A stretch of 13,534 nt of DNA, from contig CAAAJI010001129.1 of assembly GCA_900642245.1 (NCBI GenBank), positions 1 through 13,534 on the forward strand, given 5' to 3'. Below the pieces are notes generated by a model. It worked only from the letters and a program-made list of their open reading frames with translations, was not told the origin of the DNA and made no database searches. Shown one piece after another: positions 7,291 to 13,357 of this stretch; position 1 is the first letter of the stretch; every line of letters starts with the position of its first letter. The translations under genes were made by a program, and so were the position numbers. This DNA is from Fragilaria radians. Taxonomy: Eukaryota > Bacillariophyta > Fragilariophyceae > Fragilariales > Fragilariaceae.

Positions 7291-9282
7291 ATGAGCGAGA
7301 GCGATACGATCTGGTTGCGCGATGGCCGTAACATTGAGGACCTGCCCGATCCGTTTGCCGCGCCCGGCTCCGACATGGGCGGCGCGTGGCCAGACCAGCC
7401 GGTCCCACCGAAGCCTCGCCGCAGATGGCCGCGTCTCATTCTCTATGCTTTCTCGGCGTTGCTGCTGGTCACCATGCTGTGGCTGGTGATCACCGCCCCG
7501 CTGGGCCGGGCGCTCGAGCCGCTCGACGATCCGGCAATGCTGTTCCTGTCGCAGGAGGGCCTTCCGATTGCCCGCCGGGGGGCGATGAAGGACCAGCCGG
7601 TCGAGGTAGCCAAGCTCAATCCGCTGACGCCGGCGGCATTCATCGCCATCGAGGACCGCCGCTTCCATCGCCACTGGGGGATCGATCCGCGGGCGATCGG
7701 CCGGGCGATGGTCGCCAACGCCTCGGCTGGAGGGGTCAGGCAAGGCGGAAGCACGCTTACCCAGCAGCTCGCCAAGACCAGTTTCCTGTCCTCCGACCGT
7801 TCCTACAAGCGCAAGGCGCAGGAAGTGATCATCGCCTTCTGGCTTGAGGCGTGGTTGACCAAAGACGAAATCCTCTCGCGCTACATGTCGTCGGTCTATT
7901 TCGGGGACGGCGTCTATGGATTGCGCGCCGCCGCCCGCCATTATTTCGACCGTCGGCCGGAAAATCTGTCGCTCGCCCAGTCGGCGATGCTGGCCGGCAT
8001 GGTCCAGGCCCCGTCGCGCCTCGCGCCGACCCGCAACCTGGCCGGCGCACAGAAGCGCAGCCGGCTTGTGCTCCAGGAAATGGCCGACACGGGGGTAATC
8101 ACTCAGCAGCGCGCCCGCGCCACCAGGTCGGCGGTTCCGGTGCGGCAGTCGGCCAAGGTCCCGACGGGTACCTATTTCGCCGACTGGGTCGCGCCCGCCG
8201 CCCAGAAAGCGTTCGAGGCGGACTATGGCCAGGTCAGGGTCGCGACCACCCTCGACGCCGACCTCCAGCGGCTGGCGGTGCGCGCCATCGCCAATGCTGG
8301 GATCGGCGATGCCCAGGCGGCGCTGGTGGCGATGCGTCCTGATGGCAAGGTCGTCGCGATGGTCGGCGGCAAGAGCTACAAGGCAAGTCCGTTCAATCGC
8401 GCGACCCAGGCTCGACGCCAGCCGGGATCGGCGTTCAAGATGTTCGTCTATCTCGCGGCGCTTCGGGCCGGCTATTCGCCTGACGACATGATCGAGGACC
8501 GTCCGATCACCGTCGACGGCTGGTCGCCCGCCAATAGCGACGGCGTTTATCGCGGGCCGATCACGCTGCGCGAGGCCTTCGCGCGGTCGAGCAATGCCGC
8601 TGCGGTCCGCCTGTCGGAGCGGGTCGGGCGCGCCAACGTGCTTCGCGCCGCGCGCGAACTGGGGATCACGTCGAGCCTTCCAGACTCGCCAAGTGTCGCG
8701 CTTGGCACGGCGGGGGTCAGCCTGACCGAAATGACCTCGGCCTATGCCGCAATTGCGAGCGGACGGTATCCGGTCCGTCCGCACGGACTACCGTCACCGG
8801 GCGAAAACGGAGGGATCGGAAACTTCTTCTCGGCGCGGGGTGGAACGCTCGACCGCAACCGCGATCAGGCGGCGATGCTCGACCTCCTGTGGTCCGCCAC
8901 CAATGAGGGCACCGGCCGCCGCGCGGCACTTGGCGTCCCGACCTTCGGCAAGACCGGCACGACCCAGAATAATCGCGACGCTTTGTTCATCGGTTTCGCG
9001 GGTGACCTGGTAGTCGGGGTGTGGGTCGGACGCGACGATGACAAGTCGCTCGGGAGGATGACCGGCGGAACGGCGCCGGCGCGGATCTGGCGGTCGTTCA
9101 TGGCGCCGGCGGTATCGCTCGACAAGCGCCGCGGCCCGGACCTCCCGTTCAAGGGCCGGCGATTGGCGCCGCCTGCCGGCCCGGAGCGTGGACCGAAGCG
9201 CAGCCCGCTGCCGGAGGAATGGAGCGAGCCGGCCGAGGCGATCCGCGAAATCGCCAATCTGATCGACGACCTGCTCCAGTAA
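7291..9282 (+). CDS. Class A penicillin-binding protein (PBP1A family glycosyltransferase/transpeptidase)
   Basis: A 663-residue bifunctional peptidoglycan synthase that polymerises lipid II and crosslinks glycan strands in the periplasm. Residues 1-47 are cytoplasmic, 48-68 the membrane anchor. The GT51 domain carries EDRRFHRHWGID with catalytic Glu121, GGSTLTQQLAK (152-162) and a second Glu at 178 in KAQEVIIAFWLE. The transpeptidase domain has SAFK with nucleophile Ser380 and Lys383, SSN at 433-435 and KTGTT at 554-558, so both active sites look intact. The protein is shorter than E. coli PBP1A and lacks the long insert domains. ATG at 7291 follows GAAAGGGG at 4 nt. It is divergent from the solute-binding lipoprotein across 110 nt. 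Subtype naming (PbpA, PbpC or PBP2D-like) is not justified. Confidence 0.95.
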   Translation: MSESDTIWLRDGRNIEDLPDPFAAPGSDMGGAWPDQPVPPKPRRRWPRLILYAFSALLLVTMLWLVITAPLGRALEPLDDPAMLFLSQEGLPIARRGAMKDQPVEVAKLNPLTPAAFIAIEDRRFHRHWGIDPRAIGRAMVANASAGGVRQGGSTLTQQLAKTSFLSSDRSYKRKAQEVIIAFWLEAWLTKDEILSRYMSSVYFGDGVYGLRAAARHYFDRRPENLSLAQSAMLAGMVQAPSRLAPTRNLAGAQKRSRLVLQEMADTGVITQQRARATRSAVPVRQSAKVPTGTYFADWVAPAAQKAFEADYGQVRVATTLDADLQRLAVRAIANAGIGDAQAALVAMRPDGKVVAMVGGKSYKASPFNRATQARRQPGSAFKMFVYLAALRAGYSPDDMIEDRPITVDGWSPANSDGVYRGPITLREAFARSSNAAAVRLSERVGRANVLRAARELGITSSLPDSPSVALGTAGVSLTEMTSAYAAIASGRYPVRPHGLPSPGENGGIGNFFSARGGTLDRNRDQAAMLDLLWSATNEGTGRRAALGVPTFGKTGTTQNNRDALFIGFAGDLVVGVWVGRDDDKSLGRMTGGTAPARIWRSFMAPAVSLDKRRGPDLPFKGRRLAPPAGPERGPKRSPLPEEWSEPAEAIREIANLIDDLLQ

Positions 9283-9310
9283 GGGCGCCGTAGGATTTCT
9301 ATGGTGAACG

Positions 9311-9340
9311 GCGCGTAAAGGCGCGCTTTTAAGCTTTTTT
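9311..9340 (+). terminator. Candidate terminator after the penicillin-binding protein gene
   Basis: A 5-bp GCGCG/CGCGC stem around TAAAGG is followed by TTTTAAGCTTTTTT. The stem is short but the T-rich tail is good. The tail overlaps a CtrA-like site that begins at 9329. Confidence 0.45.
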
Positions 9341-9370
9341 CAACTTCTTGGGCCGAGATAGGGGCCATCC
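9329..9370 (+). promoter_or_regulatory. Composite upstream element of the first Flp pilin (CtrA-like site)
   Basis: TTAA (9329-9332), seven bases, TCAA (9340-9343) is one base off the CtrA consensus TTAA-N7-TTAA. Four bases later begins TTGGGCCGAGAT followed by AGGGGCCATC (9348-9369). The same arrangement, with identical spacing, lies upstream of the second pilin at 9731-9772. CTTGGGCC and GGCC-AT-CCCAAG (9347-9374) also form an imperfect inverted repeat here. CtrA control of the pilin gene is known in Caulobacter; its use here is inferred. Confidence 0.5.
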
Positions 9371-9439
9371 CAAGCGAGCTTCGGCGGACTCGGGAAGGGG
9401 AAAGTGGACCCCTGACGTGGAGCCTTAAGGAGACCAGAG

Positions 9440-9598
9440 ATGGCTAAGTTTTTCAAGATGATTCGTGACACCAAGGGTGCGACCGCGATTGAATACGGCC
9501 TGATTGCCGCGCTCATCGCCGTTGCCGCGATTGCTGCGATGCAGAGCATCGGCACCAAGCTGGGCACGACCTTCAATAACGTTTCGGCCAAGCTCTAA
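9440..9598 (+). CDS. Flp/Fap-type pilin, first copy
   Basis: A 52-residue type IVb (Flp) prepilin. A short basic leader MAKFFKMIRDTKG ends at Gly13; cleavage by a TadV/CpaA-type peptidase would leave ATAIEYGL, with the family's Glu at +5 and Tyr at +6. A hydrophobic helix LIAALIAVAAIAAMQSIG follows and makes up most of the mature protein. Processed subunits assemble into Tad pili used in surface attachment. The start is fixed by TAAGGAG 9 nt upstream. It matches the second copy at 43 of 52 residues. No tad/cpa secretion genes are in the window, so the export machinery is elsewhere. Confidence 0.93.
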   Translation: MAKFFKMIRDTKGATAIEYGLIAALIAVAAIAAMQSIGTKLGTTFNNVSAKL

Positions 9599-9610
9599 GA
9601 GCTGACCGCA

Positions 9611-9637
9611 GCTGTGCTCTGAGATTTCGAGCGCAGC
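9611..9637 (+). other. Hairpin in the 3' region of the first pilin
   Basis: GCTGTGCTC pairs with GAGCGCAGC (one G-U pair) around a 9-nt loop. There is no T-run, so it is more likely a stabilising 3'-end structure standing before the terminator at 9649. Confidence 0.4.
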
Positions 9638-9648
9638 ATGAACCAGGG

Positions 9649-9685
9649 GGCTCCGGTGTCGATAGGCACCGGGGCCTTCTTGTTT
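9649..9685 (+). terminator. Intrinsic terminator after the first pilin
   Basis: GGCTCCGGTG (9649-9658) pairs with CACCGGGGCC (9667-9676), with one T-G wobble, then TTCTTGTTT. This suggests the two pilins are mainly separate transcripts. Confidence 0.7.
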
Positions 9686-9730
9686 CGTCAGGTCTGGTTT
9701 CTGCGGTGCGGGCGACAGTCGAGAACGCGA

Positions 9731-9772
9731 TTAAGGAATATTCAATCCATTGGAGCGAGATTGGAGCCATCT
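9731..9772 (+). promoter_or_regulatory. Composite upstream element of the second Flp pilin (CtrA-like site)
   Basis: TTAA (9731-9734), seven bases, TCAA (9742-9745), four bases, then TTGGAGCGAGAT followed by TGGAGCCATC (9750-9771). It mirrors the element before the first pilin in order and spacing, and lies a similar distance from the ATG (107 nt against 111 nt). ATTGGAG is repeated with an 11-bp period inside it. Confidence 0.5.
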
Positions 9773-9837
9773 TCGGCGCGCTTGAGCGTCTCGGGTGAGC
9801 GAAGGTGGCGCAAACTATGCCTGAAAGGAGACCAGCA

Positions 9838-9996
9838 ATGGCTCGATTTATAAAGATGATCCGGGATACCAGGGGTGCAACTGCGATCGAATACGGCCTG
9901 CTCGCCGCTTTGATTGCGGTTGCCGCAATTGCCGCATTGCAAAGCGTCGGCACCAAATTGGGCGATACCTTCAACAACGCGTCGTCCAAGCTCTAG
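9838..9996 (+). CDS. Flp/Fap-type pilin, second copy
   Basis: A 52-residue Flp prepilin, paralogue of the one at 9440 (nine substitutions, mostly conservative; the chemically largest is Thr43 to Asp). The leader MARFIKMIRDTRG precedes ATAIEYGLL with Glu at +5 and Tyr at +6. ATG at 9838 is chosen over an in-frame ATG at 9805: it follows AAAGGAG and restores the same length and leader as the first copy, and the sequence GGAGACCAG before the start is shared by both genes. It has its own terminator and upstream element, so the two copies can be expressed at different levels. Confidence 0.93.
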   Translation: MARFIKMIRDTRGATAIEYGLLAALIAVAAIAALQSVGTKLGDTFNNASSKL

Positions 9997-10017
9997 GTTA
10001 CTCCGGCGACCTGGATG

Positions 10018-10050
10018 AGCGGCGGCGCCGAAAGGCGCCGCCGCTTTCCT
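10018..10050 (+). terminator. Intrinsic terminator after the second pilin
   Basis: A perfect 12-bp stem AGCGGCGGCGCC/GGCGCCGCCGCT closed by a GAAA tetraloop, followed by TTCCTT. It separates the pilin from the convergent minus-strand gene; on the minus strand it lacks a T-run. Confidence 0.85.
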
Positions 10051-10061
10051 TCGTGAGCAAT

Positions 10062-10403
10062 CTAGTTGCGGCGGCCGTCCCAGTCGCGCCGTTCGAGCCG
10101 CAGGTTCTGCCGCACCTGGTTGATCCGCTGTTCCAGCGTGGTCACTTCCTGGCGATTGAGTCCGTTACGGTTGTACCGCGCCAGTAGCTGGCGGAGATCG
10201 ACCGACTGGCGGCGCAGGTTGACTGCTTCGCGCTGAGAGATCGTGCGACGCTGCGCAGCGCGCTGGATCTGGTTCTGCAACTGGTTGATGTCGTTGCGGA
10301 TCTGGGACTGAACATTGGGCTGGAGACGCCACACCTGCGCTGAGGCGGGAACCGAGCCGAACGCCGCCGAAGCCGCGACGAGGGAGAGGATCAACTTACG
10401 CAT
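10062..10403 (-). CDS. Small secreted helical protein of unknown function
   Basis: A 113-residue protein not recognised as a named family. The signal peptide MRKLILSLVAASAAFGSVPASA is cut before QVWRLQP. The mature part is about 90 residues of Gln/Arg/Asn-rich amphipathic helix (INQLQNQIQRAAQRR, then VNLRRQSVDLRQLLARYN and VTTLEQRINQVRQNLRLERR), probably a helical hairpin, with a basic end. ATG at 10403 follows CAAGGAG at 7 nt. The gene lies 106 nt after the histidine kinase stop on the same strand, but has its own upstream module, shared with the RcnB-like gene on the other side of the two-component system. This suggests that it is a target of common regulation. A role in the envelope is inferred from the signal peptide only. 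Confidence 0.8.
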   Translation of the reverse strand: MRKLILSLVAASAAFGSVPASAQVWRLQPNVQSQIRNDINQLQNQIQRAAQRRTISQREAVNLRRQSVDLRQLLARYNRNGLNRQEVTTLEQRINQVRQNLRLERRDWDGRRN

Positions 10404-10446
10404 TACATGCTCCTTGGTGCATCATGTGGTGCCATCTTGGCCATGA

Positions 10447-10474
10447 AGCATATGGAACGTGCAGGTGCTGCCAA
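10447..10474 (-). promoter_or_regulatory. Candidate sigma-70 type promoter of the small helical protein gene
   Basis: On the minus strand TTGGCA (10474-10469) is followed after 16 nt by TATGCT (10452-10447), 44 nt before the ATG. The -35 part overlaps the end of the shared 34-bp module. Confidence 0.4.
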
Positions 10475-10503
10475 TGTGTCCGATCCAGGGATAATTGTCG
10501 CAA
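10470..10503 (-). promoter_or_regulatory. Shared 34-bp upstream module, copy A
   Basis: Reads TTGCGACAA, then TTATCCCTG, five variable bases, then GACACATTGGC on the minus strand, starting 100 nt before the ATG at 10403. It matches copy B (13166-13199) at 25 of 34 positions, including the whole first 9-mer. TTGCGACAA is a TTG-N3-CAA half dyad. The binding protein is unknown; the adjacent OmpR-type regulator is the obvious candidate. Confidence 0.55.
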
Positions 10504-10509
10504 AGCATG

Positions 10510-11856
10510 TCAGGCGCCGCCGTCGACTGGGATCGACAGGATGGCAACCAGCCCGCCTTCGGCCCTGTTCTCCAGGCGCAAGCTTCCCTCGTGGCTCTCG
10601 GCGACGGCGCGGGCGATGGCCAGCCCAAGCCCGCTACCGCCGGTATCGCGATTGCGCGAATCCTCGCTTCGTTGGAATGGATCGATGATCCTTTCGAGCT
10701 GGTCCGCGGGAAGGCCGGGGCCGGGGTCGCTGACGGTGATGATTGCCTGCCCGTCGTGCTGCTCCACCCGCACAATGGCGGAGCCGCCGTACGTCACTGC
10801 ATTGTCGATCAGGTTGCGGATGGCGCGGCGGACCAGATTGGGCTGGATGGTGACCGCGACGGAGGTGCCTGCGACCAGCTCGACCGGCCGGCCCAGCTCC
10901 CGATATTCCTCGACCAGCGCATCGGCCAGGGCAGTGACATCCATTTTTCGATTGGTCTCGCGGGCCCGCCCGGTCCGGGCCAGGATGAGGATATCGTCGA
11001 GGATTGCCGCCATCTGCTCGATCGTGGCGATCATTCGCTGCCGCTCGTCGGCCGGCTCCATGCTTTCGGCGCGGATCCGCAAGGAGGCCAGCGGCGTCCT
11101 GAGATCGTGCCCGATCGCGCCGAGCATCGTATCCTTCTCATCGAGCAGGCGTACCAGGCGACGGTTCATCGCATTGAACGCCTCGATCGCCCGGCGAAGG
11201 TCGGCGGGCCCCCGCGCAACCACCTCCTCGGGCAGAGCGCGTCCCTTGAACCGGTCGGCGGCGCGCGCCAGGTCGCTGAGCGGCCGAGCCAGGCGCACGG
11301 CGATGAACAGGCTCGCACCAAGCACAATCAGGTAGAGCAGCAGGGTCGCAGCACCGAGCCGGGCCGACAACCAGCGATCGGCGGGCGGGGTCGGCAGGCG
11401 CCCGTTGAGCCAAGTCCCGTCGGCCTGCCGCACCGAAAGGACCAACACCCGCACATTCTGGGTCCCCCCGCGGCGCGACGTGCGGGGCTCATTCCCGAGC
11501 CTCGCACGCACCTCGGCGGCGCGAACGCCCGCCTCGAGCAATCCGCTTTCGAGGCGACGTTCGATCTCGCGGTTGCGGTCGCCGCCGGCGCCGACCAGGC
11601 TTTGGCGGTCAAGCGAGAAGCGCGCACCGCGGCGCGAACTGTCTTCGGTCACCAAAGCCCGATATTCGGGAACGGCCTGAAAAACGTCGGCGGCGGTCGT
11701 CACGAAGCGCGTGATGGCCGGTCCCTGGTTTTGCGCCAGGCTCAGTTTCTGCCGCTCGTTCAGGATCAGCGCGAAATTGATCAGCTGGGCGACCATCAGC
11801 GCCACGCCGAGCAGCATCGCCATCTGCCCGACCAGGCTTCGGGGGACGAACCGCAT
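10510..11856 (-). CDS. Sensor histidine kinase, EnvZ-like architecture
   Basis: A 448-residue membrane kinase, partner of the OmpR-type regulator encoded just upstream. Order: membrane helix 1 (about 9-32), a periplasmic region of about 130 residues rich in Arg/Glu helices (33-165), membrane helix 2 (168-187), HAMP (188-240), the dimerisation/phosphoacceptor helix with His250 in IGHDLRTPLASLR, and the ATP-binding domain with NLIDNAVTYG (348-357), DPGPGLP (377-383) and GGSGLGLAIA (406-415). All catalytic boxes are intact. The signal is not known; the periplasmic part has no recognised fold. ATG at 11856 shares its A with the regulator's TGA stop (TGATG), so translation is coupled; a GTG one codon earlier is also possible. 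Confidence 0.95.
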   Translation of the reverse strand: MRFVPRSLVGQMAMLLGVALMVAQLINFALILNERQKLSLAQNQGPAITRFVTTAADVFQAVPEYRALVTEDSSRRGARFSLDRQSLVGAGGDRNREIERRLESGLLEAGVRAAEVRARLGNEPRTSRRGGTQNVRVLVLSVRQADGTWLNGRLPTPPADRWLSARLGAATLLLYLIVLGASLFIAVRLARPLSDLARAADRFKGRALPEEVVARGPADLRRAIEAFNAMNRRLVRLLDEKDTMLGAIGHDLRTPLASLRIRAESMEPADERQRMIATIEQMAAILDDILILARTGRARETNRKMDVTALADALVEEYRELGRPVELVAGTSVAVTIQPNLVRRAIRNLIDNAVTYGGSAIVRVEQHDGQAIITVSDPGPGLPADQLERIIDPFQRSEDSRNRDTGGSGLGLAIARAVAESHEGSLRLENRAEGGLVAILSIPVDGGA

Positions 11857-12575
11857 CACAATTTCCGCACGTGGCTCGCCAGCGTGTAGCCGCCACCCCA
11901 CACAGTCTTGATCAGCTTGGGATCGGCCGGGTCGGCCTCGACCTTGCGGCGCAGGCGGCTGATGTGATTGTCGATGCTCCGCTCGAACGCCGCAAGCTCG
12001 CGCTTCTGGCTCAGGTCGAGCAATTGGTCGCGGCTGAGCACGCGCTTGGGGTGGGTCACGAACGCGAGGAGGAGATTATATTCACCGGTCGACAAGGGCA
12101 CGGCCACGCCGTCGGTGCCGACCAATTCCCGCTCCCCGGTGCGCAACACCCACGGGCCGAAGCCATAGCCGGCGGCGTCGGGCGCATGCACTTCGCTGCT
12201 GCCTTTATTCGATCGGCGGAGCACCGCCTTTACACGGGCGAGCAGTTCGCGTGGGCTGAACGGCTTGGTGACATAATCGTCAGCGCCCAGCTCGAGCCCG
12301 ACGATTCGGTCGGTCTCCTCCGCTTTGGCGGTCAGCAGGATGATCGGGATATTGCTGGTCGCGCGGACGAACCCGGCCAGCGAAAGCCCGTCCTCGCCCG
12401 GCATCATGATGTCGAGCAACACCAGGTCGATTGAATGGGCGGCAAGGATTTGGCGGGCGACAGCGGCGCTTTCGGCCTTGGTCACGCGCATCTCGTTCTT
12501 GGAAAGATAGGCCGACAACGGATCGCGAATGTCGCGATCGTCGTCGACCAGCAGGAGGTGGGGCAGGATTGCCAT
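11856..12575 (-). CDS. OmpR-family response regulator
   Basis: A 239-residue DNA-binding regulator. The receiver domain (1-118) has the acidic pocket DDD (11-13), phosphoacceptor Asp55 in LLDIMMPGEDG, Thr82 and Lys104 in KPF. The C-terminal winged helix (about 135-235) has the usual LSTGEYNLLLAFVTHPKRVLSR, then SIDNHISRLRRKVE recognition helix and TVWGGGYTLA. It is first in a two-gene operon with the histidine kinase. ATG at 12575 follows AAGGGG at 5 nt. The intrinsic terminator of the upstream gene stands only 33 nt before the ATG, so the promoter must lie within or beyond that hairpin, or expression relies on read-through. Its targets are not known. Confidence 0.96.
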   Translation of the reverse strand: MAILPHLLLVDDDRDIRDPLSAYLSKNEMRVTKAESAAVARQILAAHSIDLVLLDIMMPGEDGLSLAGFVRATSNIPIILLTAKAEETDRIVGLELGADDYVTKPFSPRELLARVKAVLRRSNKGSSEVHAPDAAGYGFGPWVLRTGERELVGTDGVAVPLSTGEYNLLLAFVTHPKRVLSRDQLLDLSQKRELAAFERSIDNHISRLRRKVEADPADPKLIKTVWGGGYTLASHVRKL

Positions 12576-12600
12576 CTGGTCCCCTTATCGAAGGCGGTCA

Positions 12601-12636
12601 CAAAAGTAAGGTCCCGGGGCTGCTGCCCCGGGACCT
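12601..12636 (-). terminator. Intrinsic terminator after the RcnB-like gene
   Basis: A perfect 12-bp stem AGGTCCCGGGGC/GCCCCGGGACCT with a 4-nt loop; on the minus strand it is followed by TACTTTTG. It lies between the RcnB-like gene and the response regulator. Confidence 0.85.
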
Positions 12637-12648
12637 GGTTGAGTTGTA

Positions 12649-13107
12649 CTAGAAGATCGAGGCGAACACCGCTCCGATGATCCCACTGGCGATGGCAACC
12701 AGGACGATGTCGTCATTCGAACGGACATAGTGGTAGCCATAGGGCGGCGCATTCAGGTGGTAGGCGCGATAGTCGTTCACCACGCGGTAGTTGGTCGCAT
12801 AGCGGCGATCGAAGCGCTGGCCCCGGCTCCACTGGTGACCGCGGACCGACTGCACCCTGACCTGCTGGACCGGCTGGCGATAGACGTTCCGCACCTGGAC
12901 CGGCTGGCGATAGACGTTCCGGACCTGGACCGGCTGGCGATACACGTTGCGTACCTGGACCGCCTTGCGACTGGCGCGCTGCACCTGCTTCTGCTGCTTC
13001 TGCACGTTGTGCACATTGCCGCGATGGTCGTTGCGCCCGTTGGGGGCGGCGGTGGCCGGAACCGCGACCATGGTGGCGGCAGCGGCGAGGAGGATTAACT
13101 TCTTCAT
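12649..13107 (-). CDS. RcnB-like secreted protein with three tandem decapeptides
   Basis: A 152-residue exported protein. The signal peptide MKKLILLAAAATMVAVPATA is cut near Ala20/21. Residues 50-79 are three perfect copies of VQVRNVYRQP, then a C-terminal domain WSRGQRFDRRYATNYRVVNDYRAYHLNAPPYGYHYVRSNDDIVLVAIASGII (93-144), which has the RcnB-family pattern (RGQRF, DY..Y.L..PP.GY.YVR..DD.VL). RcnB in E. coli is a periplasmic protein linked to nickel/cobalt homeostasis, but the Met/His metal ligands of that role are not evident here, so function is open. ATG at 13107 follows CAAGGAG at 7 nt. Longer upstream frames are non-coding in composition. It shares an upstream module with the small secreted gene beyond the two-component system. 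Confidence 0.85.
   Translation of the reverse strand: MKKLILLAAAATMVAVPATAAPNGRNDHRGNVHNVQKQQKQVQRASRKAVQVRNVYRQPVQVRNVYRQPVQVRNVYRQPVQQVRVQSVRGHQWSRGQRFDRRYATNYRVVNDYRAYHLNAPPYGYHYVRSNDDIVLVAIASGIIGAVFASIF
12865..12960 (+). repeat. 30-bp tandem direct repeat inside the RcnB-like gene
   Basis: CTGGACCGGCTGGCGATA recurs at 12865, 12895 and 12925 with a 30-bp period, and a fourth partial CTGGACCG lies at 12955. The first two units are nearly identical; the third differs at a few bases (TACACGTTGC). Each unit encodes one decapeptide, so copy-number change keeps the reading frame. Confidence 0.9.
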
Positions 13108-13165
13108 GACTGGCTCCTTGGACGCCTCGATTGGCGTTGATTGAGAAATAGGAGCCCGGTGTCTC

Positions 13166-13199
13166 GCCAATATGTCGCCGGCGGGGAAACTTGTCGCAA
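13166..13199 (-). promoter_or_regulatory. Shared 34-bp upstream module, copy B
   Basis: Reads TTGCGACAA, then GTTTCCCCG, five variable bases, then GACATATTGGC on the minus strand, starting 92 nt before the ATG at 13107. A second GCGACAA lies 10 bp further upstream (13201-13207), giving a direct repeat at the spacing OmpR-family regulators often use. See copy A at 10470-10503. Confidence 0.55.
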
Positions 13200-13262
13200 T
13201 TTGTCGCGGTCGTGAATTGCGCCCGGACGGCGATCGACGACGGAGCCGGCGCGCCCCTTGGT

Positions 13263-13288
13263 GGAACGTCTTGGGATGCACGACCGTT
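13263..13288 (+). promoter_or_regulatory. EcfG-type (general stress response) promoter for csbD
   Basis: GGAAC (13263-13267), 17 nt, then CGTT (13285-13288) matches the alphaproteobacterial EcfG consensus GGAAC-N16/17-CGTT. It lies about 70 nt before the CsbD ATG on the same strand. CsbD genes are common general-stress targets. Confidence 0.7.
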
Positions 13289-13357
13289 GATGAGGCAGCG
13301 CGGAAGATCGCCACTGGCGGTCCCCGCAGACATCTCTCTTATCCCGAAGGACTGACC

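Noticed and set aside
7252..8784. Long open frame (about 510 codons) on the minus strand opposite the penicillin-binding protein gene
   Set aside because: It lies wholly antisense to a gene with intact catalytic motifs, and its protein is Arg/Gly/Pro-rich with no recognisable domain, as expected from GC-rich codon bias.
9348..9368. Sigma-54 (GG-N10-GC) promoter for the first pilin
   Set aside because: The GG and GC spacing is roughly right but the TGGCAC and TTGC cores are not present in either pilin copy.
10495..11889. Long plus-strand frame opposite the histidine kinase
   Set aside because: Antisense to a complete kinase with all catalytic boxes; composition is shadow-like.
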